64,000 nt of DNA from NCBI GenBank assembly GCA_030278955.1, contig JAOANR010000003.1, forward strand, positions 62,448,195-62,512,194, in the 5' to 3' direction. Source of the stretch: Hygrophila difformis. Taxonomy: Eukaryota; Streptophyta; Magnoliopsida; Lamiales; Acanthaceae. How positions within the stretch are numbered: position 1 is the first letter of the stretch; each line of letters begins with the position of its first letter. The notes under the pieces were generated by a model. That model had not been told where the DNA came from. It was given only the letters and a program-made list of their open reading frames with translations, and did no database searches. Below are positions 44,261-54,424 of this stretch, one piece after another. The position numbers were made by a program, and so were the translations under genes.

Positions 44261-44604
44261 CTCCCTCCGTCCCATTAAAAGTGACCACTTTCTTTTGGGC
44301 ACGAAAATTTAGATTGTGGTGTTTAGTAATTAAAGTAGTGTGAGTAAATTTGACTAATCAATTCATCTAATTTATAATGATTACATTTGACTTTTAACCA
44401 TATTTATTATTTAACTTTGACTTAATATTATCGTAATGATGTAGAAAAAAAAAGTCAAGTGTGGTCTTGTTGGAATCGTCTAATCGTATAGTTTTAGAAT
44501 ATATATTTTATATAATTTTTATTTATACCCATTTTGAAATATTAATGGTTAAACATATATAGGGACTTTGTGCAGAAAATGCAATTGTCATGGGACAGAG
44601 GGAG
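44261..44604. mobile_element. Stowaway MITE, complete
   Basis: Ends CTCCCTCCGTCCCA and TGGGACAGAGGGAG, with TA at 44259-44260 and 44605-44606. It is 344 bp. The interior TTTCTTTTGGGCACG and AGTGTGAGTAAATTTGACTA is shared with the MITE at 58878. It directly abuts the 5' end of the Helitron-like unit. Confidence 0.92.
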
Positions 44605-44957
44605 TAGTATATAGATAGATATAGATATATATTATTAGTTAGGGTGTAAGTGATCAGTGTCCGTTGCCCGTTGGAGCTATTACATATGGATTGGCTTGTT
44701 CTAGTATATATTTTGTGCATATATATTTAGGCAGATCCATGTATATGTGTGCAGCCCATCCTAATTGCTCATAACTCATAACAAAGTCATGCATGACCAT
44801 GATGACGGCAATGCATACCACTCATGCATGCATGCTCATTCATTATTCACTCTTCAAAATAGTACTCCACTCTACTGGCATTTTATAATTACATTGATAA
44901 TCTCTCTATCTACAATACTCCATCCCCCCGCGAGTACTCATGATGATGAAACATATA

Positions 44958-45213
44958 CTCATTCCATCCCATTTAAAATGTTATATTTGATTTCTATACA
45001 CAATCTAATATACTTTTTTAATCGTTTATATTTCAGAATATATGCAAGTAAAAATTATGTAAAATATATATTTAAAATTATACGATTAGACGAATCTAAC
45101 AAGATCGAACTCGACTATTTTTTCAAATATTTACTTACAATAATATCGAGTCAAAGTTTAACATGAACAGTGTCAAAAAGTCAAACATGACAATTAAGGT
45201 GGGACGGAGGGAG
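44958..45213. mobile_element. Stowaway MITE
   Basis: Ends CTCATTCCATCCCATTTAAA and AAGGTGGGACGGAGGGAG with TA on both sides; 256 bp. Confidence 0.85.
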
Positions 45214-45233
45214 TACTATATATCAAAATAAAT

Positions 45234-45593
45234 GGGAAAATGACCCATATAGTCCCATAATTTGGCAAAATTTTCAAAACAGTCCAAAAAAGATTGAATT
45301 AAATAAACCCATTCTATAAATACTCTAATCATCGCCGAACCCGTCCATTAACCCAATTTTTCCACTAATCATTGCCAAACCCGTCCACTAAATACCTAAT
45401 GATCGCCGAACCGGTTCATCCATTAGGGTAGTTTAATGGACAAGTTCGGTAATGATTAGCGAAAAAACCGGTACATGGACGGGTTCGGCGATGATTATGC
45501 TATTTATGAAACAGGTTCATTTAATTCAATTTCTTTTGGACTATTTTAAAAATTTTGCCAAATTAATTATGGGAATTTATCGGTCATTTTCCC
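45234..45593. mobile_element. 360-bp fold-back element
   Basis: The whole segment is a long inverted repeat: GGGAAAATGACC..., TTTGGCAAAATTTT, AATCATCGCCGAACCCGTCC on the left pair with GGACGGGTTCGGCGATGATT, AAAATTTTGCCAAA, GGTCATTTTCCC on the right. The word ATCGCCGAACCCGTCCA is repeated in the centre. The flanks CAAAATAAAT and AAACATAAAT may be a 10-bp target duplication with two mismatches. RNA from it would fold into one long hairpin. Confidence 0.8.
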
Positions 45594-45752
45594 AAACATA
45601 AATCATCACCCTCTGATCAACTCAGCTCATTAGCCATTTTCAATTAAATAGAACACATCATACATGCATGTATATACGGAGTACAAATTAAAGAAGAAAA
45701 AAAGGATTAGGGTACGTACAAGTAGAAGGTAGATAGCTAAGCTAGCTAATTA

Positions 45753-48660
45753 TTACCGCGGAGGACGAGGCGCTGGAACGTGCCCTAACTCAATCTCTTC
45801 ATTCCTACTCGGGTTCATATTTACATTTACATTATTATTACTACAATTATTGTTATTAATATTATTACTACTATTAGTATTACTATGATCATCATCATCA
45901 TCATGATCTGCACTGGCGAAGAACAACGCTTCCCCGAATTCTTTGACCCCCACAAACTGCTGCACCACCAGCACCGAAAATGTCGCCGCGAAATCTGACG
46001 ACGCCAACAAATCCCCGATCGCCCCCAGCTCCGGGCACTCACTCCAGTCCGTCAACCCCGCCGTCAGCGGCGACCCCGACGACCCCTGTCCTCTCCCCAC
46101 GACGAACAAATCATGAACCCCATCGATCGACCTAATTGCCGCCACCGTCTCCTCCCCATGATTCACCACTTGTTCCCTGTAATAAATTGATGGATTATTG
46201 TTGGCCGTCTGTACCCTAAACTTGTTTATGCACTCCTCGTCCAGTTGTTTCTCCCGCCCTCCCTCGTCCCCCATTATTGCCTGTTGTATTGCATTCTCTC
46301 CGGGGACGAACCTCATCACCGTTAGATTGATCCCGGGATGTTCGCTCAACCTGCACCCGTATACCAATGCCTCTCGGTCATCTGGCCCGCCGAAGAAGAG
46401 CACGACCACTTGATGCGTCGGCTGATTTATTGACAATCTTGTGGATCCACTCAACCCTCTGTCCACCAGGATCCCCACCGAACAAGGTGCGTTTGCCAAT
46501 ACATTCTGGTTTATGATTCGGTAGGCTTGATTGGTGGCTTCCATTGCACCGTCCACCGTCTGCTGCTTATGGAAAGGGATGATGATGAAAGCCACGCGTT
46601 TGTCCTCGGCCACGGAGCATATGTCTTCGTGCATCGTGGAGTAAGGGGAGATGGCCGTGAGCGGGTGAACCGAGACGAACTCCGCCTGCTGCTCGAAGTT
46701 CTGGAAGGCATTGATGATGTGGTCGGATTGAGCCAGCGTCCTGTCGAGACTAGGGCGGCCTCCTGATACTTTGGTGTTGTGAACGATGAGCATGGCGGAG
46801 GCGCGACCGGTCAACTCCACAAGATGAAGGATGAATGTGCAGATTGGGGATTTTTTATTAGGGTAGGAGGCTTCGAGGAGGTTGATCATAGTAGGAACGT
46901 TTCTGGGACTGTGTATGCACACCAGGACACGAAATTCGCCTTCTAGCTTTGTTCTCTGGATTGTCCTCCTTTCGTAGGGCGTCGATTTTTTTGCAGGCTT
47001 GTATATGTTTGTCACCACTGGTGCGATAATTGAGGTCATTGTGATGGTGGCAATTACCAAGATTGAAAAAGCTTCGTCATCCAGAACCTAATAATAATAC
47101 AATTAATTTTCTTTTTTTTTAGTACTCCATATAGTAGTATTTATGATAATAACCTTAGCTTATTAATTGTCACAAGAATGAAAAATATAGTACTTGATTA
47201 TTACCTTCTGGTCTTTGCCAACGTTGAGGACAATCATCTCAACAAGGCCTTTTGCATTCATTAGCATACCGAGGGTGAGTCCCTCATAAAATGGCATTTT
47301 ATTGTAAAGACAAACAAGAAGAGTTCCCACAATTTTTCCTGCGCAAGCAAGGGCAATCACCAAGGCTAGAACAGCCCATGTGGCGACTCCTGTAATGGTT
47401 GTGACGTTCGTCTTAAGGCCGCTGATGGCGAAGAAGAGAGGCAACAGAAGCCCCGAAACAAAATCTTCAAGCCTCTCAATGAGAGTCATGCCGAGTGGAC
47501 CGTTGGGGATCACTAAGCCGAAAACAAAAGCACCAAATACAGAATGTGTGCCGATAGCATCTGTTATAAAACCTGAGATCATAACCCCGGTGAGGATGAG
47601 GCATATGCTGAATTCGCTGATGGATTCGCCATCTGGGGTTCTTTGTACCATCCACAGAATGAAGGGTCTCACTCCATATACGCAGATCAAAACAAAAGCC
47701 ACGCTCGAAAGTATGACCCAAATGGAAGCCAGAGACATGGCCTCATTCTCAGCCAAGGCAATGGCAAAGGCTAATAAAATCCAGGCACAAATGTCGTTTA
47801 TCAGAGCAGAAGACATTGCAATTCTTCCAATCTCGGTGTTGAGGAGCTTCAGCTCAGCGAGAACACGGGCAAGGACGGGAAATGCAGTGACGGAGAGGGA
47901 GACCCCAAGGAAGAGTATGAAAGTGCCCAGCTTAACAAAATCAGAGCTCATCTGACTATCATTTTTATGCAGAATTAAGGCGTAGAAAACGCCGATAAGG
48001 AAGGGGAATATCATGCCTGCAATGGCAATGGATAAGGCCTTCTTACCGGTGCGTTTGATGACACTGATATCCATCTCCACTCCAACTAGAAACAGGAAGT
48101 AAAGAAGGCCTATATTTGCCATTGTCTCAAGAACCATCACACTCCTCAGAGGGAAAACTGTTGTAGCAAATTTGTTGCTCTGCCCCAACACTGATGGACC
48201 TAAGATTATGCCTCCCTAAAACACACGGAAATCCTGGATTAAGGAGGATCGATGCATATATGCATTAATGATGATAATCAATTATTAAGTTAATTAAACT
48301 TTAATCAACGAGCAATACATATATAGAATGCTAAGATATATACTTCAATTCATATAGTATATAAATATGGAAATGCTAAAATGAAGAATGCACATATATA
48401 GATGGAAAAGAGGCCGGGGAATATATATGATATATTACGAGGATCTCAGAAATGACACGAGGCTGTCGAAGGGGTTTGAGGAGGAAAACAAGGAGTCGAG
48501 TGGTGACGACAACGAGCGTCAATTGCAAAATGAAGAGTGGTAAGGAATAGTCAAGAGGGTTGTCCCCCTGCCAAATGCCATTGGTTGTGATCATAGTTGG
48601 AGCATAGCATACAACGGACTGCTCCGTCTCATTGCCCGGAGCCAGGGGTTCGTTGGACAT
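45753..48660 (-). CDS. Cation/H+ antiporter, CHX family
   Basis: Three exons joined by GT-AG sites: 48660-48439, 48215-47205 and 47087-45753, giving 855 residues, normal for plant CHX proteins (about 800). The first 35 residues are hydrophilic. Then come some twelve hydrophobic segments to about residue 430, the Na+/H+ exchanger domain of the CPA2 family. Visible landmarks are PRVISEIL-GGIILGPSVLG across the first splice, LYFLFLVGVEMD, and LINDICAWILLA (about 212), which holds the Asn-Asp pair of the ion site. The C-terminal half is cytosolic, with a universal-stress-like fold (FRVLVCIHSPRNVPTMI). CHX proteins move K+ (and other cations) against H+ on endomembranes or the plasma membrane; which membrane is not shown. 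It resembles the CHX15 branch. The last 50 residues carry an unusual Asp/His then Asn-rich stretch. No disabling change was seen. Confidence 0.93.
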
Positions 48661-48685
48661 GTTTTCTAATCAATATAATAATGGG

Positions 48686-48712
48686 GATCGGATCGGATCG
48701 AATCGAATCGGA
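48686..48712. repeat. GATCG/AATCG tandem repeat in the CHX leader
   Basis: GATCGGATCGGATCG then AATCGAATCGG, a pentamer repeat 25 to 50 bases before the CHX start codon, so probably in its 5' UTR. Confidence 0.85.
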
Positions 48713-48813
48713 TGATGTATTCTGCAGGTGTTGGTTGTTTTAATTTGTTTTCCTGATGATTCTTACATGTAGTACAGGAATGTTGCACCCTTAACGTTGG
48801 CAATTATATTGGT

Positions 48814-48828
48814 GGGTGGGTGGGTGGG
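48814..48828 (+). promoter_or_regulatory. (GGGT)4 G-quadruplex motif upstream of CHX
   Basis: GGGTGGGTGGGTGGG has four G3 runs with one-base loops, the type that forms very stable parallel quadruplexes. It lies about 155 bases before the CHX ATG, on the strand opposite the coding strand. Confidence 0.8.
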
Positions 48829-49166
48829 TGTGCATTGCATTCTACCAATAATTCTGAGATCCAAATTAAAGTGGCAGCCGGCCGGGATATAAAGGAAAAA
48901 GACAGAAAAGAAAAGAAAAGAAATTCAATATAGTCTGTAAATGGTTAATTTATTTTTGTTAGTATTATACGGTATTTGGGTTGGGAAGGGTTGAGTGGTG
49001 TGGCGCTGCAAGAGGGCCGGGAATTAATATCGCGCGATGGCCATATATACATCTTTCCATTAATTGCACATACACGTACACAACCCATTCTGTTTGCTGA
49101 TATATGGATTTTTCTTTGTGTAGACAAGCTAGAATTGTAGTAATGTAGTACTAGCTATTGTAATAT

Positions 49167-50110
49167 GGAAAAATATATCATATGGCCCTTTTTTCTTTCC
49201 CAAAAATTCAAAACAGTCATTTATCTATTTTTCGCCCCTATTGATCCTCTACGTTTACACATAATGTTTAAAATGGTCCTTTTTTCTCACTAATCTTGTA
49301 ATTTAGCTAATTATTTTATTAATTATATCTACACGAGATGTTTAAAATTTGACTACACATATAACATGGAATATTAACGAAATAATAAATTAATTAAAAA
49401 ATAATTAAATTGAAAACTTTAATAGAATAATAGTTTAATAATTAAATTTAAATAAAATAAAATATGTAATACAAATCAATTAAAATAACTATTTAAATTA
49501 AAAATTAATATATAAATATCAAAATGGATTAATTAAATATGATTTAAATTTAAAAAATAAATTAATTAGATATCTAATAAAATTAAGAGTCAAATTTAAA
49601 AACTCATTATGGACCCATCTTTTACGCAGTTCAGTGCACATTTAAACTATTAATAACTCAAGTTCGGTATAAGTAAAAAATTTTAAAAGTCTGATATTTT
49701 AAAACTAGAAGATGAGATGAATTAATTTATTTAAATCATTTTTAATTAATCCATTTTGATATATATAATAATTTTTAATTTAAATAGTTATTTTAATTAA
49801 TTAATATTAAATATTTTATTTTATTTAAATTTATTTATTGAATTCAATATTATTCTATTAAATTTTTTTCAAATTAATTTTTTAATTAGTTTTATTATTT
49901 CGTTAATATTTTATATTATATGTGTAGTCTTTTAAACATATCATGATGTGAACATAATTAAGAAAATAATTAGTTAAATTACAAGATTAGTAAGAAAAAG
50001 ACAATTTTGGATATTATGTATGAATGTAGAGGACCAATATAGACGAAAAATAGATAAAGGATTATTTTAGATTTTTGAGAAAGAAAAAGAAACATATCAT
50101 ATATTTTTCC
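49167..50110. mobile_element. 944-bp fold-back element with 10-bp target duplication
   Basis: Long inverted arms of about 450 bp each: GGAAAAATATATCATATG.., AAACAGTCATTTATC, TAATCTTGTAATTTAGCTAA on the left pair with TTAGTTAAATTACAAGATTA, GATAAAGGATTATTTT and CATATCATATATTTTTCC on the right. ATTGTAATAT flanks both sides (49157-49166 and 50111-50120). The 10-bp duplication and long arms fit a MULE-type non-autonomous element. A MITE core fragment (about 49609-49720) sits in its middle. It has similar end words to the fold-back at 45234. Confidence 0.85.
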
Positions 50111-50166
50111 ATTGTAATATCTACTACTTCATATCCTAAATAATAGTACACGCACTTTCCTGTTTA

Positions 50167-50212
50167 AAAACTCTCTCTCTCTCTATACATATATATATAT
50201 ATATATATATTT
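50167..50212. repeat. (CT)n and (AT)n microsatellite
   Basis: About six CT units followed by AT units. Confidence 0.85.
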
Positions 50213-50263
50213 CTCATTATATAAAACAACTGAAAACTTCAAATCGATTGCTAGACCTACAAG

Positions 50264-50420
50264 CTACAAGGCGAGCGTTAACAAGCCTAGCAACCAAAAT
50301 TTTCCTCCTTTGTTGGCGGACGATTGGAGCATGGGGTTTTTGAAGGAGTTCCAATGGTGATTCCAAGCAATGCACCTAAGAAAATTATACCATATGCACC
50401 TAATAATTAATTCCAGCAGG
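50264..50420 (-). pseudogene. Possible HyPRP relic
   Basis: On the minus strand one frame reads LGALLGITIGTPSKTPCSN, close to the [13 protein letters not shown] stretch around the central cysteine pair of the HyPRP gene at 51971. Nothing after it matches and the second cysteine is lost. If real, it is a broken third paralogue between the two HyPRP genes. The match is short. Confidence 0.3.
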
Positions 50421-51970
50421 GCAAGTAGAAAACACATATGCAGTGGCAAGTGTACTAGGGGACAAAATTTATTATTACATAATTGGAAAAGGGCCACTGG
50501 GGAGTTTTATCCTGCTGGCACCGTACCCATTTGGATTTTGGACAATATAATACTATAATGATGGAATTTTATATAATACCATACATGGAATTGGTAGCTG
50601 CTAGAAATTAAAGAGTTCAATTCGATCCTTTGGGTGGCGGCCGGATAGATGCGTGTGTAATAGTTGGAGCGTAGGGCATTTTTTTTTTTTTCCTTAAGGT
50701 TTAATTTTTCAGATCGACATTCAATTGATGCATACATACAGACTTTAAAACTGGATGTCTGGATCGGATATGTGCGCGGCAAACTTTGGAAGGTTGTGAA
50801 TTGAAAAGTGGAAAATTGGTTGGCATGTTACTTTGCACGCGATATTCAGATTTTGTCTAACTTATCCTCTTGTGATCAACCAATAATTATTGTTTGATGT
50901 ATTTATTTAAATTTCCAGCCATGTATTAATAATTTCCATGCATGCATGAATAGTTAACAATTTCTCGATCGGCCCCTTGATTATTCAATATATACTCATC
51001 ACAATCTTCATTTTTCTTTCTTTTAAGATAATTATTTATATATGTAGTCTCATTAAAATTGACTGTATGTAGAAGTATATTTTTATTGCATGATCAGACG
51101 AAACTGCCAAATATGCCAGCTGCATGCATGGCCGGGTGCGTACGTATTTATTGAATATAATGATCTCTTTAGTTACTGCTTTCTAAATCTAAATTAAATT
51201 CATTTGAAATTTTTCCTTGTTATTATAATTAGTTAAATGCACGCAAAGTTACAAAAATAGCCCAAAATTATACTATATGATGGGTGTGATTTTTGTGCTG
51301 CCAACAACACCTATTGTGGTGATGAGAGAATGAAAAATGGTGCTCTGGGCAGAATGATGGATACACTATGAACAATGATGCATACTCCACCTTCAATAAA
51401 ATAATAATTTTTTTGATTGGGTTTGAGAACCGATTGTTCGTATCTAACAAATTTGCATTGCATGGGTGTGTGTTCATCACAAAATCGGGTGGCAATGTAC
51501 ACCTTCTCTTTCATATCATACCTGAACCACATTAAATAATATCATAACAACATTCCGCTGAAAACCCCTGTGTTAGACATCACTTATGTTAGTGCGCTCA
51601 TCACTTTCTCCAGTCGTATCATCATTCTGATTTACACAAACCAAATATACCATACATGGAACTTTAAGCAACATCCTTTATTAACCCTTATCCATCATTC
51701 TGAATATACAAGCAATAGTGATGCCTGTACAATAATTGAATTGCTATATGATGAGAGTCAGCAGATAAAGACAGGAAATGGTAGCCGACCAACAACAAGA
51801 CAATATCACATGAAATCAAGCAGCAAAATAAAGAAATAAAATCAAAGAGCAAGAAGATGAAGATGAAAATGAGAAAGAGGAATAAATAATTTAAAGGTGG
51901 ACGTGGATCCCAGCAGAGGTGCATGCAGTAGGTAGGTGGGATTGAATGCATAAATATTGGCTCATCATCA
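50421..51970. other. Intergenic DNA with one unassigned open frame
   Basis: Mostly AT-rich. A 73-codon minus-strand frame (51311-51532) follows an acceptor-like TTCAG and reads RYDMKEKVYIATRFCDE. It looks protein-like but I do not recognise it and it has no supporting partner exon. Confidence 0.4.
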
Positions 51971-52372
51971 TCATGCGCACTTGAATCCTTCAGGAACCTT
52001 CTTGCCGCAGTAGTTGAGAAGCAGGGAGAGTGAGATTGGGACATCGAGTTTAATTATTCCCAAGACATTGGCTTTGATGGCAGTGCAGAGGCAGGCAGCG
52101 GCCTCAAGATCAACGAGGCCTTCCAGGAGAGGGCAGCAAGGGGTCTTTGGAGGGGTTCCGACCACCAAGTGAACCAAGTCATTCAGCAAGTTGGCGCACA
52201 CACCCAGTTTAAGGGTATCCACAGGGCATTTGCCGCCGCCTGAGGGAGTGGGAGTGGGAGTTGGAGGTTTGGGTTTTGGTGAAGGTGGAGGTGGGCACGG
52301 AACATAAGTTGAAGCCACCATTGTGAAGAAGAGGATGTTGAAGAGGACGAATAGGGCAGCTCTTGAGGCCAT
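51971..52372 (-). CDS. Hybrid proline-rich protein (HyPRP), 8-cysteine domain
   Basis: 133 residues, intronless. The signal peptide is at about 1-22 ([17 protein letters not shown]). A proline-rich linker follows ([17 protein letters not shown], about 27-43), then the domain C49-x9-C59-x19-C79C80-x13-C94-x-C96-x25-C122-x9-C132, with all eight cysteines in place. It is clearly a paralogue of the gene at 39426 (shared DLEAAxCLCTAxKANxLGI and [14 protein letters not shown]). It belongs to the DC2.15/14 kDa cell-wall group. The ATG lies in the context CACCATGGCC. A TATA box precedes it by about 100 bases. Confidence 0.95.
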   Translation of the reverse strand: MASRAALFVLFNILFFTMVASTYVPCPPPPSPKPKPPTPTPTPSGGGKCPVDTLKLGVCANLLNDLVHLVVGTPPKTPCCPLLEGLVDLEAAACLCTAIKANVLGIIKLDVPISLSLLLNYCGKKVPEGFKCA

Positions 52373-52468
52373 GGTGATTGATTGATATATGTATGATCTG
52401 ATGATTAATTATACAGTATGTGTTTGTTTGTGGGCTGCAGGTGTATGTTAATTGGCATGGGATGAGGG

Positions 52469-52475
52469 TTTTATA
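52469..52475 (-). promoter_or_regulatory. TATA box of the second HyPRP gene
   Basis: ACTATAAAACCC on the minus strand, 97 to 103 bases before the ATG. Confidence 0.7.
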
Positions 52476-53522
52476 GTTGAAATTTTAGGGTTTTCAGGGA
52501 ACATGTATGTGGGAATAAGGTGGAATGTGGAAGCCAACCTGTACTGGATTATATATATTCAACTGGGGATATTATAGAATTTGGAGGTATATGGATTTGC
52601 GGGGTTGTCAATTTTGTTAGGGTTTCTCATATGGAGTATATTCCTAATTAAGGCATGTAATGGTTTTCTTATTCAATTATTGAAAGTTCTCACATGCAAT
52701 TTCATGTTGGGACAAAATCTCGTGGTTCGATTTGTCCCTGTTGAAACATATATATAGTGCGTCCATTTCTCTCTCGAGTAACATGCATGTGCCATAATTT
52801 CATTTTTAAGTGTAACATTTTTCTTTTTCGAATGTTTCATAATAAATGTTACATTATCATATATGGAATGCTTGTAAAGGTAAAAAGTTTTCACTAAAGC
52901 ACTTTTGTTCATTGCATTAAATCCCGAGTCATTTCCTTATGTTACACTTATTTAGAAATGCAGGGAGTGTACTATATATATATATATATATATATATTCA
53001 AATTATAATTATGTAGTATAATAAATATTCTTGGGATTTTTGTGATGAAATGGAACTTGTAAGAATATATCTATCGAGATTCAAACAAAGCGCTTCAAGT
53101 TCTCTACTAGCTAGCTTTGTCTTTTTTTTTTCTTTTTTTTTTTATGTGTCACTAATTCAATCGAAATTTCCCAATAATGAAGATATAATTACTATATATA
53201 AAAATCTCGAGGAGAATTAATTAAACTGTTTTGGAAAAAGTAACGTTATGGATAGCTTGCATGAATTGATCGGAGTATAATTAGTTTAAACTAACGTTAT
53301 GGATAGCTTGCATGAATTGAAACCTAAATAGCTTTATTTGGGGTTATGGATGCTAATCATGCATGCCCGTGTATACTAATTAATACTCCAATCAAGAACA
53401 TACATTATAGATTTACAGTGTATATATATGATGGAACATAATACATACATAGATACATACATTGCCATGAATGTTATGTTAGGACCATGAAGATGCAGTG
53501 ACTTTGGACTTTGGATCAGAGA

Positions 53523-53559
<37 letters not shown>
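52476..53559. other. Intergenic DNA, no gene seen
   Basis: AT-rich with (AT) runs at 52975-52996 and 53523-53548. A 29-bp direct repeat (TAACGTTATGGATAGCTTGC..) occurs at about 53239 and 53293. Confidence 0.6.
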
Positions 53560-53561
<2 letters not shown>

Positions 53562-53798
53562 TCCTCCGTTTAGTGGAATTGGTACTGTTCACGCACACTT
53601 TGATATAAACTTTTATAATAGTTATACAAGTTAGAATACAGCTAAGTAAGATTTTGTTAAATTTGTCTCGTCTTGTAATTTTTAAATATCGAATTTTTAG
53701 AATTTTTACTTGTATCAAACTTGAATTATTAATGATTTAAGATGCGCATTGGACCGCGTGTTGTGTGAGTTCGTAGCATATAAAAAAAACGGATGAGG
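53560..53798. mobile_element. Stowaway-type MITE, first of an adjacent pair
   Basis: Left end CTTCCTCCGTTTA, right end AAACGGATGAGG followed by TA. It is next to an AC run, and the left TA is not preserved. Confidence 0.75.
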
Positions 53799-53800
53799 TA

Positions 53801-54063
53801 CTTCCTCCGTTCTCATTTAATTGCTACCATAGTATTAACTATTCATTAGATAACTTTGATCAATTTTTTTAACATAGTTATATAGTTATATAAGAAAAAA
53901 CATAATCAAGTGAGATTTTGTTAGATTCGTCTAATCGTGTAGTATTAGAATATCAAATTTGTAAATTTTTTACTTATATAGAATATGAGTTATTACTGGT
54001 TAAAAATGTTTATTTAATTGCGTGAAATATGGAAGTTGTGCAGTTATTAAAAAATAGAGGTAT
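53801..54063. mobile_element. Stowaway-type MITE, second of the pair
   Basis: Starts CTTCCTCCGTTCTCATTTAA directly after the TA that ends the previous MITE, and ends AAAAAATAGAGG then TA. The two elements share one TA. Confidence 0.75.
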
Positions 54064-54146
54064 TTATTAGTATGACCCATGGATATCGACAACTAACGGT
54101 AGTATTTTTTAATTTTGTCCATGCATGTTTGACATGCAACAATTTA

Positions 54147-54151
54147 CACCT
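54147..54151. repeat. Target-site duplication CACCT of the Copia-type element
   Basis: CACCT lies directly before the left LTR and again directly after the right LTR (57959-57963). Confidence 0.9.
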
Positions 54152-54424
54152 TGTTGTGTAAATATTAACCCATTAGCTATAGATATATACAAAAGATTGA
54201 ATACATATTGGGAATAATGAAAGTAATGAGAAGAATATTAAGAGGGAGGAAGAAGATGTGAGATAATGGAGCCAGAAAAATTATTTGATTTCATTTCCAT
54301 AGAAACATATTTATACATGGGTTTGTATAATCCATTCACCTTTTCTTAATGACATGTGTATTACACTTGTTATCAAATAGATTATGGAATGGACATGCAT
54401 ATCATTTCACATTGCCACGTAACA
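54152..54424 (-). repeat. Left LTR (3' LTR) of the Copia-type element
   Basis: TGTTGTGTAAAT ... CACGTAACA; 273 bp, TG...CA. Confidence 0.92.

Noticed and set aside
47380..47955. 191-codon plus-strand frame
   Set aside because: It is antisense to the second exon of the CHX gene, which has clear family motifs and splice sites.
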